From Triparma columacea (lineage: Eukaryota > Sar > Bolidophyceae > Parmales > Triparmaceae), in assembly GCA_030267965.1 (NCBI GenBank), contig BRYA01000478.1:1-39550 (forward strand): DNA of 39,550 bases. The letters run 5' to 3'. The position numbers and the translations under genes were made by a program. Every line of letters starts with the position of its first letter. Positions within the stretch are counted from its first letter, which is position 1. Under the pieces are notes generated by a model. That model did no database searches, had not been told where the DNA came from, and saw only the letters and a list, made by a program, of their open reading frames with translations. This document shows, one piece after another, positions 29,199 to 39,550 of the stretch.

Positions 29199-30839
29199 TT
29201 ACTTCCTATCCCCCCCCCACGTTGGGAAGGCTGAGAAGAACGAAACCTTCTCCGGCTTCGGGGGCTGCGTCTCCATCTTCTTTTTAATGTCCATCGCATC
29301 CTTCACCGTGAGTTCCTTCTTCATAAAGTCAAACTTCTCCTCCCCCAGTTTCCCCTTCCCAACCTCCCCCAAAAGTCCCTCCAAATCATCCACCGCGTTA
29401 ACAACATCCTCCGCGGTGGGAGTACCCCCCTGAACCACGTAGTACATAACGATCGTGCACGTGATGTGCTCGTTTTCGTGGCGGGATGGTGAACTGCTCA
29501 GACCGCGCCAGGGTGACCCTTCCACTAAGGAACCTCTGGACACGCGGGCGGCGGAGGACTTGCCCTTGGGGGCAGGGGGTCTCCTTGCGCTGCCCTGAGC
29601 CCCCCTCGTCTTGAGCTTCGCCCCGCCCTTGCATTTCTTGGTGGCCCCAAAGGTAGCAGCTGCGGACTGTAACTCCGACATTGAGGACATGTCCATGGGA
29701 GAAGCGGAAATGCACGACATGGTCTCGAACTCTTCATCCATCCATCCGTCCACGCATCCATCCAGTTCCCGCACCATCTTCTGCTTGAGCGGTACCTGTA
29801 TCGTCATGAGCACGTTGAAGCGTGTCCCGCAGCCCTTCGTCCCGATTACAGACGACGTCGCCTTGCCCCTCTTGAGGGCGTCCTCCCTCTCTGCCTTGCT
29901 CTCGTTCTGCTCGCCGCCGACCTTGTGATCGGAGCTCTCGGCCTCCAACCAGTACTGCTTCACGGAACCGGAACTTTCTTTGACGTGATGGAAAAGCTTT
30001 TTCGTACCGGCACCATCCTGCTGGACCGCCAACCCCTGGGACGTACACAGGAGCACGAGGTTCCTAGGATCCTCATCTGAAGTGGTGTTATAGTTGTAAG
30101 CCTCGGTAGCGAACTCCATCTTTTGGTTCCTACCCGAGGGCACGGGCAAAAAGGTTGTCTGGAATCTAACTGAGACCTCCTTATCAAGCAAATCGTCTGA
30201 TAAATCGTCGACATCGAGACCAGCGTACCCACCGAAGGATTTAGGGTCCTTCAAGAAGTCCTTCAAGAGCGAAGCGAAGCGCAGTGACGAGGAGAGGTGT
30301 TAGGATGTGGCGACGCAGAAAGAGCACCTCACGTTTTGATTTCACTCGTGCTAACAAACAACGCGGAACCTTTTTGCGACCCCCTTCAAGAAAGAGCACC
30401 TCACGTTTGATTCACTCGCGCTAACAAACAACGCGTAGCCTCTTCGCGACCCCCTTCGCTTATTGCTCGTCTCTCCTCTCACCTTCAAAGTGTAAGGCCT
30501 CAAACCTGTAGTCCCCCCACCTCCCCCAGTCTTGGATCCCACGAAAGCTATCCCTTCAGAGTGGGTAGATCCAAGTGTTTCGTTCCAGTTATCGGACCTC
30601 ACTGTGTACAATGAGCGTCCATCTTTCGCTTTAAGGTATGTATCGGTAATGTTACTCCCCCAGCAAGACAGACCACCACCTACAGTTCCTCTCGACACGT
30701 CGTCCCAGCTTACAGTCTTGCAACTATATCCAGAGTACACGCCACCGCGTGATTTCAGTGTTGAGTTGATTGATTCAATGGTCGCAGCCGTTGAGGCATT
30801 GTTTGATTGCTTAGGTTTCGATTGGAATAAGTAATTCAT
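29199..30839 (-). CDS. Unrecognised two-exon protein
   Basis: Exons complement(29199-30260, 30483-30839) give 472 residues. The 222-bp intron, the longest here, contains a 70-bp tandem duplication. The junction LRPYTLK/DFLKDPKSFGGYAG is in phase 0. A second acceptor 12 bp further in (after another TTGAAG) would remove four residues. I recognise no family. Residues 20-110 are Gly/Ser/Trp-rich with a likely beta fold (GGVYSGYSCKTVSWDDV, GRSLYTVRSDNWNETLG). Residues 120-300 look globular and contain the segments RFQTTFLPVPSGRNQKMEF and KGCGTRFNVLMTIQVPLKQK. A basic Ala/Lys/Arg-rich linker follows, then a C-terminal amphipathic helix region. There is no signal peptide or transmembrane segment. 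The gene converges on the AMBRA1-like gene with only 73 bp between stops. Confidence 0.7.
30317..30458. repeat. About 70-bp tandem duplication inside an intron
   Basis: Copy 1 (30317-30388) and copy 2 (30389-30458) are adjacent and about 85-90 percent alike. Both begin AGAAAGAGCACCTCACG and end GCGACCCCCTTC. They fill most of the intron of the unrecognised gene at 29199-30839 and account for its unusual length. Confidence 0.9.
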
Positions 30840-31265
30840 CTTCAAGTTTGTTTTGCAAGATCCTTGCCTTTTTGTTTTGCGGATTCAAGATTTTTTCTAT
30901 TACAACTCATCTATAGGATCCACCAATTGAACACTAGTGTGGCTTAACATATTGGTGATATCGCTCTGCTTATATATGAGAAGCGCTTGGTTTGCTCCAA
31001 AATACCGTCTCGACCATCTAAGCCTTAATAAGAGATTCATTTTCAAACAAAGAAAACAGTTTCGAACCCCCCGCCCTCAAATTCCATGCTCGGCGTCTTC
31101 ATCACTCACACAATCCCGCGATCACTGCAAAAATAAAATCCAGTGCATCGACCTTGGCAATTTTTCCACAATTAATTCCATCCTGATTTGAGATCGATCT
31201 GTTAGAGTTGGTCTCCCAAATCACCTCCCCTCCATCAACTGCCTTCCCCTACGCCACCTACCTCA
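30840..31265. promoter_or_regulatory. Divergent intergenic region upstream of CFAP57
   Basis: This 426-bp AT-rich gap separates the leftward unrecognised gene from rightward CFAP57 and should hold both promoters. A TATATA element occurs at about 30,971-30,976 (CTTATATATGAG), roughly 290 bp upstream of the CFAP57 ATG. No coding frame or RNA gene is evident. Confidence 0.4.
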
Positions 31266-34200
31266 ATGTCCTCCGGTCTCCAGCACCGCTTCGTGTTTGG
31301 AATCAATGGTTCCATCAAGGTAGGTTCCCCGCCCACCCTCTATCCCCCATAACCCCCCCCCCCCCTTGCCCCAACGACCCTGGCCCCTGTCTATCCCAGG
31401 CCTAACTCTCCCTAATGCTCACCCCCGCCCCGCAGCAAAACATTGATTATGTGGAAGATTCAATGATTGCATATGTCGCGGGTCACAACGTGGTCATGTA
31501 CGATCAGGTTGAGAAGAGGCAGAGGTTCATCCATGGCAACGAAGAGTGAGTTTCCCTTTCAGTTTCCACCTCCCTCCCTTCCCTAACCCCCCCCCCCTCC
31601 ACCACCTCTCAGAGCTCAAGGAATATCTTGTTTCTCGCTCTGCCCGTCCAAAAAGTACATCGCGATTGCTGAGAAGGTGAGTCCACCTTTTCCCTTCCCT
31701 CGAAACTGTTGCCCCAATCCCAAAGTTGCCAGCCCTTACCCTCCCCCCCTTTCCGACTCCCCAACCTCCCCTCCTTAGTCCGAGCCCGCAGAAATATTCG
31801 TTTACAATGTGCGCACCTGCCGCAAGTTCAAGCACCTCCAGTACAAGCAGTGGGCCACCAAGGAGGTTGCCTCCATGGCCTTCTCCGCCGACAACCAGCT
31901 TCTTCTCACCCTTGGGAGCGCCCCTGACTTCACACTAGTATGCTGGAACTGGAACAAGGCCAAGGTCCTTTCCACCATCCAGGTCTCGGAGACACAGTCC
32001 CTGACACAGACCTCCTTCTCACCTCTGGATGCCTCCGTGTGCTGCGTCTCAGGCAAGGACCGCCTCTCTTTCTACCGCGTCCTTGACAACGAGCTCCGTT
32101 CCATCCCCTCCTCTGACCTCAAGGCGACGAACGTCCTCTGCCACGTGTGGCTGAAGCAGCCAGAGGACCACATGGTCATCGGAACTGATGATGGGGACCT
32201 TCTCGTGTATGAGAAGTCCTCCCTCCTCTGCCGCCTGACCGAGGCCCCCAAGAATCTCAAGAAGTCCGAGGCCGAGCAGCTTGAAACGGGAAACAGGAGC
32301 ATTCGCATCGAGTCCCTCTGCGCCCTCTCCAAGGGCTTCATTGCCGGATGCTCCAACTCCACCTTCCGCCTCTACAGCCTCGTCCAGGACAGGCCCGCGT
32401 CCGCTGCGGATATGTTCTCCCTGATTCAGTCCTGGTCGATCAACGACCACATCGATGAAGTCATTTCCATGTGTATTTCTCCAAACGAGGACTCCCTCAT
32501 GGCCGTCCTCAGCGACAACCAAATCTTCCACACGTCCATCGTCTCCCCCGCGAACATCAAGAACGACGACATGAAACCCGTCATGTGCGAGTTCCACGGT
32601 CCTGGCGCCATCACAGGCATGGACCTCTGCGTTCGCAAGCCCTTCTGCGTGACTTCCGGGATGGACCGCTCCATTAGGATCTGGAACTACCTGGATTTCA
32701 AAGTAGAGATATTCAAGTACTTCAACGAGGATCCTTATTCCGTTGCTTTCCACCCCACCGGTTTGCACCTTCTCGTTGGCTTCGCTGACAAGCTCAGGTT
32801 AATGAACGTACTCATGGACGACATTAGGCCCTACCGAGAATTCAGCATCAAAGGCTGCAGGGAGTGCTGCTTCTCGAACGGAGGGCAGTATTTTGCTGCC
32901 GTCAATGGAAACGTTATTTGCATCTTCGAGTTCTTCACCGGCGACAAGGTCTGCGACCTGAGGGGGCATAGCAGCAAGGTCAAGGGACTCTCCTGGGGCG
33001 CAGATGACTCCACCCTAATCTCCTGTGGCCAGGATGGCGCCGTCTACCAGTGGAACGTTGCGAAAGGAATCCGCATGGGGGACTTCGTCCAGAAGGGGAC
33101 CCTGTACAACTGCGCCATCGGAAACAATGAAATGGTTTGGGCTGTCGGCTCGGACAGGTTCATCAAGGAGCTCGAGCTCCCCGACCTTAACACTGTAAAG
33201 GAAGTCGACGGAGGTGTCGTGCTCGGTCAGATCGTCTTGTCCCACTCTGAGCACTGTATGTTCGCGACGACTGCGGTAGATAAACGCCCTGGCTCTGTTC
33301 GAGCCTACGCCTTCCCCCTCACTGGTGACTACCTTGAGTACCCCTGCCTTGGAGGGCCAATTACGAGGATGAGAATAAGCCACAATGACCAGTTCCTATT
33401 CGTGGCCGATGACAAGGGGAGCTTGATCGTCTTCGCCGTCAAGGATAAAAGTGAGAAGAGATCTCTCACGGGGAAGGACTCGAGCGTCGGGGCTATGAGC
33501 TGGTCTGAGGAGGTCCTCGTAACCAAGTCCGACCTCGAGGAGAAACAGACTCTCATGCAGGAGCTGAGCACTAAGGTCGACGAGCTGGCCTTGCATAATG
33601 AGTATCAGCTGCGCCTGAAGGACATGAACTACCAGGAAAAGATCAAAGAGACCACGGAGAAGTACACTCAGGACCTCGAGCAGGACAAGAACAAGTACGA
33701 GCTTCTCAGGGAGGAGAAGAACGACATGGAGATGGAATACGATGAGAGGCTGAAGCAAATGGACGAGAAGCATCAGCACGAACTCCAGGAGCTCGAGGGA
33801 AACTACCAGCAGAAGATCATGGGGGAGGTCGAGAGGTACCAACACTTGTGCCACGAGCGCGACCTTCAGAAAGATCGCTGGGACTCCCAGCAACGCACCC
33901 TCGTCAACACCCACGAGAAGTATGTCGCTGAGCTTACTGAGGACTTCGACCAGAAACTTGATGAAGACAAACAGCTCAGAATGCAGTACGAGGAGGAGAA
34001 GAACGATGCGCAGAGAGAGTTCGATGAGGTTAGGCAGCAACTCGAGGACGACATTGATACGGAGATCCAGAACCTGAGGGTGAAGTATGACCAGCAGCTC
34101 GCGAACGAGAGGGAGGCCACCCTCCGCTTCAAGGGAGAGAATGGCATCATGAAGAAGAAATTCACTGTGCTGCAAAAGGACATTGAGGATCAAAAGGAGG

Positions 34201-35162
34201 AGATCAAAAGCCTCTTGGAGAAGGAGAAGGAGCTCCACGAACAAATAAAGGCCCTGGAGAGAGAGATCCAGGCACACAAGAGGGAGATCAAGAGTAGGGA
34301 CGACACTATCGGTGAGAAGGAGAAAAAGATTTACGAGCTGAAGAAGAAGAACCAGGAGCTTGAGAAGTTTAAGTTTGTGCTTGACTACAAAATTAAGGAG
34401 CTCAAGAGGCAGATCGAGCCTAGGGAGACGGAGATCAGCAACATGAAAAACCAGATCAAGGACATGGACCGAGAACTGGAACAGTTCCACAAATCCAACG
34501 CTCAGCTCGATCTGATGATCGGAGAGCTAAGGGGGAAGTTGGACGGCATGCAGAAGGAGATCTTGGCTCAGAGGAAGGAGATCGGTGACCAGCAGAGCTT
34601 GATGAGACGGTGCAAGAGCGAGCTTCACGGTGCCGCCCAGGTCATCCAGAACCCTACCCTGCTGGCCGAGAAGATCTCGGCTATCTACAAGCAGCATGTG
34701 GTAAAACAATCGATGGTGAAAGACGGTGTTGACGTCAACGTCCAGAACGAGTATCAACGCCATCAGCAATTTTTGGAGAGAACGCTGTCCTCGCTGAAGC
34801 TCAAATTCAACCAGGACGTCAAGAAGCACAAAAGCATCAACCTCAAGCTCATGGAGGAGAACATCCAAATCATTCAGGAAATTTCTTCGCAGAGGGAGCA
34901 AAATAAGCTCACGAAGCAGATGCTCGCCGCCAAGTTAGGAGACCTCAAACTCAGGAGCCAAAGGGAGGCCGCCACCCCCGCCACAGTTTCGCCAAGGATG
35001 AGCACCGGAGGGGGGCTGATGGACCCGCAGAGTGCGGCCCAGGTGGAGGCCAACAAGAGGAAGATCGTCGAGCTGCGCAAAATTGTCAAGGAAATGGAGA
35101 ACGAAATTGTCAATAGCAAGGCGGACCCGAGAGGGCACGAGATCCTACCTACTCTTACTTAA
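31266..35162 (+). CDS. CFAP57: Cilia- and flagella-associated protein 57 (WDR65)
   Basis: Four exons (31266-31319, 31436-31545, 31613-31676, 31779-35162) give 1203 residues, close to the roughly 1250 of animal CFAP57. Introns are 116, 67 and 102 bp. The spliced N terminus reads FVFGINGSIKQNIDYVEDSM, then GNEEAQGISCFSLCPSKKYI followed by AIAE and EIFVYNVRTCRK, the typical first blades of this family. Two WD40 propellers fill residues to about 590 (for example SGMDRSIRIWNYLD, CDLRGHSSKVKGLSW, ISCGQDGAVYQW). A long coiled coil follows (about 590-1000, rich in KEK/ELEK heptads), then a last helical segment to 1200. CFAP57 is an axonemal protein linked to a subset of inner dynein arms and the g/d dynein regulatory region. 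Its presence implies that the organism builds a motile flagellum at some stage. Confidence 0.95.
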
Positions 35163-35228
35163 AGCAAATATATCGATGTATGGATAGCGAAAGGGGTTTT
35201 GCCTTTTTATTTGTCTGTTGTAAAAATC

Positions 35229-37451
35229 TCACTTGAGTCCACCCCATAAGTTGCCAAGCATACCCCCCATGCTTTCTTTCTTCTCAGTAGTTGCCTTCGA
35301 ACGCTTCCTCCTTCTTTCCTCTTCGTCCTCCTCGTCCTCAGTCACGACGGCGAACGGCTTGAACTTGGCCTTGGTCTCGAAGAGCGAGTTGGAGGGCGGG
35401 AGCTTGTTATGACTGGTTGTTGATGTCGTGGGGGACGAGGCCGGGGCGAAAAGAGCATTAAGGAGAGCTGAGTGGGAATGGTAAATGGCTGGGATATTTA
35501 CATCGATATTTGCCAGCTCTAGGGCCATGGGGTCGGCCTTCCGCTTTGCCTCCTCAAGGCGCACGACGAGCTGGGGGGAAATTTCGTTGTTGCAAAACTT
35601 GAAGAAGGAAATGTCGATAAAGTCTTGGAGAGCGGCGTCTTCTCCCCTTTCTGCTCTTTCGGCCAAGTACATTGTAGCGACAGAAGCTTCAATATGGTGG
35701 ACGCACCGAGATCTCAGAACCTTGGTTAGGCTGTAGGAGGAGGGCGAAGTTGCAGTGAAAAGAAGGTCTGCGAGGGTAGTGTTTTTGATCAATGTGGTAG
35801 CAGTAGACATGAGCAGGTTAATGAGCTTAGCTGAGGGTGGTCTGAAGTCAGAGTCACGGAATCGAGCCAACGGGAGGGAGGGAGGTGAAGATTGGGAAGA
35901 AGGGGAGGAGTCCGAGAGGAACTTGTCGACGATGCCATCCACGGAATCCCTGGTAACCATGTTAAGGAGGTCGTCAACGGCGTCAACGTCACTTAGGTTC
36001 AGATAGGTGGCGCAGAGTAGTGTAGCTAGAGGAAGAGGAATGTGAGAAAGGTGACGAGGGATGAGCTTGAAGTGGGCGGGGGCTGCAGGAAGGGAGAGGA
36101 TGTCGACCAGGTTACTTGCCCCAATGTTCCCTGTGCTGTCACCACCAATGCTGTGGGCGCTCTCGAAGCCTTTGAGGTCGATCCCAGATATGGGGCCCGC
36201 CGATTTTTTCAAGACTTCGCGTAAACCCAAAGAGGAGGAGACGAAGGAATTTAGGGAGAGAATCGAACGGGCGCCCGGCAAACCGGAATCCATCAAATTA
36301 GCGATGACAACCCCAATGACAGTTAGTACGGCGCCCCTTCCGCCTTCGCCAATGGACCCAATTTTTTCAAGAGTCTTGTAGTCCTCGTCGAGGACAGAGT
36401 CAATTGTCGAAATTATGTTCTTGACTATGAATTTTTCAACGCTATCTTCGAACGTAGATCCAAAGAGGTAGGTGAAGTAGTTCGGCGTCTGAAGCTCTCT
36501 CCAATTGACCTCCGGTGTGGCGGGCAGATCGAGCGAGGTCTTGATGGCAGTGAGACTTTCCATGTCATAACTGTTGAAAATCTCAGATGTTGCGCCGTCG
36601 ATGGTCAGTTTCACGGCAGAGAGGAACGCAGTGTTTCTTTTAACAATGATTCGTGGGTCTTTGGGGACCCTGTAACCCTCGCAGGTCTCTTTGAGCTTCC
36701 CGCCGAAGAGCTCAACCATTTGTTTGGTTGTCGTTTCGACATAAGAGATTATGGCATTGGGGCCGAGAGGTGGAGAGTCTGCACTCGAGGAAAGCAATTT
36801 CGAAAGACCTATCTTCCTTTCGCTTTCGTACCACTGGAGAAGCTCCTTCTCCCCGGCGCCTTGGGGGCGCAACTTCCACTTGCAGCTAACAATCTCGTCC
36901 AGGGGGGAAGGGGGGTTAGGCGATTGCAACTGCGAATCTATTTTTTGTAGAATTGGCGTGAGCTGGGAGGTAAGGACCACCTTAAGGAGATGTGGGAGGG
37001 GAGGAAAGGGGGGTCGAGGAGGGGGGGAAGAGAGGATCTCCATTCCGCGGAGATAGGCAGAAACTATATTATTCAAGTTGGAATCACAAGTCACGACGCC
37101 AACGAGCTTTCCCAGCTCTGTCGCAGTGTCCATTGCAACCGGGGGGGGCGGAGAGGGAGAAGGAGGAGGGGATTGGAGGGATTGCAGTAAAGGGCACAGG
37201 GAAGAAAGGGTTGTCTCTATCGATTTGGACAATCTCATCATCTCCTCGGTCGAATCGGCAGCGGCCAGTAGCGAGGGGTACCGGGTGCTCACCACTAAAC
37301 TAAGTTCGGTCTTCTTCGCGGCAACTGAAGCCTCAGCATTTTCCAGAGTCTCCAGCAACTCAGGATACGACAGAGATGCCAGCAGATTTGACACATAACT
37401 CGAAGGAGCCGATGGCTCACTCGCAGCTTCAGCGGGTTGGTCGCGTCCCAT
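35229..37451 (-). CDS. COG1: Conserved oligomeric Golgi complex subunit 1
   Basis: A single exon of 740 residues, starting at the ATG giving MGRDQPAEAA. The open frame extends upstream only from a GTG. Residues about 25-110 match the Vps51/COG1 N-terminal helical region: LSYPELLETLENAEASVAAK, then KTELSLVVSTRYPSLLAAAD and STEEMMRLSKSIETTL. The order E-x-x-x-x-L...K-x-E-L-x-x-x-V-x-x-R-Y-x-x-L-x-x-A-A is the family hallmark. The rest is helical with Ser/Pro-rich loops and ends in a basic KRSKATTEKKESMGG patch and a Gly/Trp C terminus. COG1 belongs to lobe A of the COG tether, which captures retrograde vesicles at the Golgi. At 740 residues it is shorter than the human protein (about 980). It converges on CFAP57 with 66 bp between stops. 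Confidence 0.85.
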   Translation of the reverse strand: MGRDQPAEAASEPSAPSSYVSNLLASLSYPELLETLENAEASVAAKKTELSLVVSTRYPSLLAAADSTEEMMRLSKSIETTLSSLCPLLQSLQSPPPSPSPPPPVAMDTATELGKLVGVVTCDSNLNNIVSAYLRGMEILSSPPPRPPFPPLPHLLKVVLTSQLTPILQKIDSQLQSPNPPSPLDEIVSCKWKLRPQGAGEKELLQWYESERKIGLSKLLSSSADSPPLGPNAIISYVETTTKQMVELFGGKLKETCEGYRVPKDPRIIVKRNTAFLSAVKLTIDGATSEIFNSYDMESLTAIKTSLDLPATPEVNWRELQTPNYFTYLFGSTFEDSVEKFIVKNIISTIDSVLDEDYKTLEKIGSIGEGGRGAVLTVIGVVIANLMDSGLPGARSILSLNSFVSSSLGLREVLKKSAGPISGIDLKGFESAHSIGGDSTGNIGASNLVDILSLPAAPAHFKLIPRHLSHIPLPLATLLCATYLNLSDVDAVDDLLNMVTRDSVDGIVDKFLSDSSPSSQSSPPSLPLARFRDSDFRPPSAKLINLLMSTATTLIKNTTLADLLFTATSPSSYSLTKVLRSRCVHHIEASVATMYLAERAERGEDAALQDFIDISFFKFCNNEISPQLVVRLEEAKRKADPMALELANIDVNIPAIYHSHSALLNALFAPASSPTTSTTSHNKLPPSNSLFETKAKFKPFAVVTEDEEDEEERRRKRSKATTEKKESMGGMLGNLWGGLK

Positions 37452-37689
37452 CGTCCTGTGGAGGGAGAGGGGGGGAGAGAGAGAGGGTGAATTCTTGAAA
37501 ATGATGGAGCATGGCGAAGGGGGGGGGACCCTTGAATTCACTCTCGTACCGTTATAGTTCTTTTAGGGTGTAGATATCTCCAATATGTGTATCGCTTCTG
37601 GTTAGGAACAGAGTGTGAATTTCGATAGCTCACGCTGTGGTACAAACCTTTGCAATTATGTGAAGAGACAAAAATCTGCTCTGGCTTGA
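37452..37689. promoter_or_regulatory. Divergent promoter region between COG1 and the cyclophilin gene
   Basis: This 238-bp gap holds the start regions of two outward-facing genes. It is G-rich on the COG1 side (minus-strand C runs near 37,520) and AT-richer on the cyclophilin side. No clear core element is visible. Confidence 0.35.
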
Positions 37690-39550
37690 ATGAGCAGTGC
37701 AATCAGCCAGCGTAAGGCTGATCTGCCCCGCTTCAATAACGCTAGAGTAAAATGGGAGAACTCAAAAAGTAGACGGAAAACGAAACCTGATGGAGTTTTA
37801 GGTAAGCCCCACACACACAGCACGGAGGGAGGGTATTTGGATGCCCTTTTTTGGTGTTTGTCTAAGTTTATGAGCTAACCGTATAAACCCTTCTCCAGGT
37901 CCTCCTGTGTCTAGAACCCCGTTGTACAAGCCACACGATTGGCCGCCAAAGGGTAAAGTTTGGGTGGAATCTCCAACCAAGGCTCTGCCGCGTCCACCCC
38001 AGGTTGGAAAGGGTGACGCCAAGGCCGAAGGGACTTCGGTAATTGAGGTCTCTGCGCCTGTCAGTGCCAGCAAAAATGGCGGGGGTTTCAGCTTCGGGGT
38101 GAAAAAGGACCTGAAGGAGGCACCTCCAGCTGCCTCATCAATGTTTGGGTTTGGTGCCAATGCTGCAACCCCTCCGGCGAAGTCTGCTTCCACCAGCTTT
38201 GGTTTCGGGGCCGTCAAGCCTACAGCTCAGTCCAGGATCTTTGGATCCGGATCGTCTTCAACTTTTGGCACTTCCGCCACCAATTCTGCTGCTGTTTCCA
38301 TGCCCACTCCCAATCCGACCCCCACCTCGACTTCCTTCAAGAGGAGGCTCTCCGAGTTTTACAAGAAGCACAATCCTTCGAAGTTGAGCACAGTAGATGC
38401 TACCCTCGAAAAGTACAAGGGCAAGGAGGAAGAAATGTTCGCAAAGCTGAAATTGAAGTACGAACCGGCACCTGCAAAATCAAAGAGCACATTCCCGGAG
38501 CGCCCCACCCATAGTGATCAATACGTCTGTTACTTCGATATCAGCATCGGCGGAGTTTCAGTCGGCAGGATTGTCTTTGGACTTTACTCTGAGACTCCGC
38601 TTGCAACCGAGAATTTTCACAAGCTTTGCTCGGGAGAACTAGGTAGATCACCGACCAACGGAGCGCGACTGTGCTACGAGGGATGCAAGTTCCATCGCGT
38701 CGTCAAGGGATTCGTTGCTCAGGGAGGAGACTTCACGAAAGGGAATGGTACCGGCGGCATCAGCATTTATGGGGGTACTCCGAAGGGAGACATGTGGGGC
38801 AAGTTCAATGATGACAAGACCTTCTACAGGCACGACAAGAAGGGGCTGCTAAGTATGGCGAACTCTGGAAAGAACACAAACTCCTCCCAATTCTTTATCA
38901 CCCTAAAAGCAACCCCACACCTGGACGGCAAGCACATCGTCTTTGGTGAGGTTTTGAGCGGTTACGACGTGGTGGAAAACATCGAACGCGTGAAAGTAGA
39001 GGGAGGGGGGAAACCTTGTGGAGAGAACTCTGTCGTAATTGAGAAATGTGGGTTGGGGGAGGGAGAAAAGAAGAAAGAGGATTATCTCCCCACCCCCGGT
39101 AAATCCGTCACGGCAAAAATCCTCGCTGGCGGGATGACGCCGGCAATAAATTTCGGTTCACCAACTACAACAAAAGATAGCTTCTCCTTCGGTACGCCCA
39201 AAACATCTGCACCTGCTCCTGCGTTTGGAAGCGGACTCTCATTCGGAGCACCTGCGCCTGCCCCTGCTCCTGCTCCTACTCCTACTCCCGCTACAGGCGG
39301 CTTCACTTTCGGAGCACCTGCAGCATCTACCCCAACTCCAGCACCGGCTGCTTTTGGTGGAGGCTTCACATTCGGTGCTCCTGCCCCTGCCCCTGCCGCT
39401 GCCCCTGCCCCTGCCCCTGCTGCCGCCGCATCGTCTGCTTCACTTCCTACTCCCACCAACCCTAACGAGGCTAAGGCTTTGACTGCTTGGGTTGCAGTGG
39501 TCGGTAAGACCGCGGATACCTGTGATTCTGACAAGTTTACGGCCTTAGTC
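37690..39550 (+). CDS. FG-repeat nucleoporin-like protein with internal cyclophilin domain (3' end cut by window)
   Basis: Exons 37690-37801 and 37899-39550 (intron 97 bp, GTAAGC...TTCTCCAG) give 588 codons, still open at the window edge. Residues about 95-175 carry FG repeats (FSFGV, MFGFG, SFGFG, IFGSG). A helical module follows at about 183-235 ([20 protein letters not shown], then [13 protein letters not shown]). A full cyclophilin domain spans about 245-423, with [32 protein letters not shown] and [12 protein letters not shown]. The catalytic Arg and Gln are present. The usual Met next to the active Phe is Val, and the cyclosporin-contact Trp is His. A second FG/Ala/Pro-rich region (FSFGTP, LSFGAP, FTFGAP) follows. 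The layout suggests a nuclear pore protein with prolyl isomerase activity, comparable in content to metazoan RanBP2, which carries its cyclophilin at the C terminus. Confidence 0.88.
39246..39425 (+). repeat. Ala-Pro coding microsatellite tracts
   Basis: Runs of GCTCCT/GCCCCT hexamers (for example around 39,250-39,290 and 39,376-39,420) encode Ala-Pro repeats that space the C-terminal FG motifs. They are coding and in frame, and likely length-variable. Confidence 0.75.

Noticed and set aside
33396..34490. Long minus-strand open frame (364 codons) opposite CFAP57
   Set aside because: It is antisense to the coiled-coil region. The Leu-rich translation is the mirror of Glu/Lys/Leu codons, and the plus-strand gene has clear family identity.
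37452..37541. N-terminal extension of COG1 from a GTG at 37541
   Set aside because: A non-ATG start is unlikely in a nuclear gene, and the extension is low-complexity Pro/Ser. The ATG at 37451 is the first in frame.

Overview
The window is nuclear DNA from a microbial eukaryote. It carries about 16 protein genes on both strands. All introns are short GT-AG introns (about 65 to 220 bp), many with C-rich pyrimidine tracts, and intergenic spaces are often under 250 bp. The gene set includes the flagellar protein CFAP57, an AMBRA1-like WD40 protein, COG1, an FG-repeat/cyclophilin protein and an animal-type sugar-lactone oxidase. The compact C-rich introns and the multi-START/XK-like giant protein look most like a flagellate or flagellate-derived stramenopile, perhaps a bolidophyte (Parmales). 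That placement is inference from gene style. No rRNA or other taxonomic marker is present.

Layout. 1-526 is an almost G-free repeat region headed by eight copies of a 9-bp repeat, possibly a chromosome or contig end. 527-6070 (-) is a 1847-residue protein with several START-like modules and a C-terminal multispanning XK-related-like region. 6729-9535 (-) is a three-exon FAM21/CAPZIP-type capping-protein-interacting protein. 9756-12848 (-) is a MAP3K-like kinase with a C-terminal SH3 domain. 12978-14855 (+) is a secretory-pathway glycosyltransferase. 14913-16472 (-) is an aldonolactone oxidase. 16623-17039 (+) is a small membrane protein whose 3' end is duplicated. 17288-19138 (-) is an unrecognised 574-residue protein. 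19991-20818 (+) holds a GILT fragment followed in the same frame by a catalase-peroxidase fragment. 20944-22140 (-) is a mitochondrial carrier. 22399-22707 (+) is a small possible relative of the FAM21/CAPZIP-type protein. 22753-24196 (-) is a membrane-anchored alpha/beta hydrolase. 24727-26073 (-) is a Kelch protein. 27269-29125 (+) is the AMBRA1-like protein. 29199-30839 (-) is an unrecognised two-exon protein. 31266-35162 (+) is CFAP57. 35229-37451 (-) is COG1. 37690 to the right edge (+) is the FG-repeat/cyclophilin protein, cut by the window.

No operon-like or single-pathway logic joins these genes, as is normal for a eukaryote. Themes that recur are cytoskeleton and trafficking (FAM21/CAPZIP-like, CFAP57, COG1), signalling and quality control (MAP3K-SH3, AMBRA1-like, Kelch), and membrane or redox enzymes. 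Exon structures were set by splice consensus, by phase arithmetic, and by motifs that only become complete after splicing. The most unusual items are the GILT/KatG chimeric remnant with its shared downstream repeat, the pair of capping-protein-interacting-like proteins (one about 870 residues, one about 100), the compact AMBRA1-like protein, and the FG-repeat protein with an internal cyclophilin.
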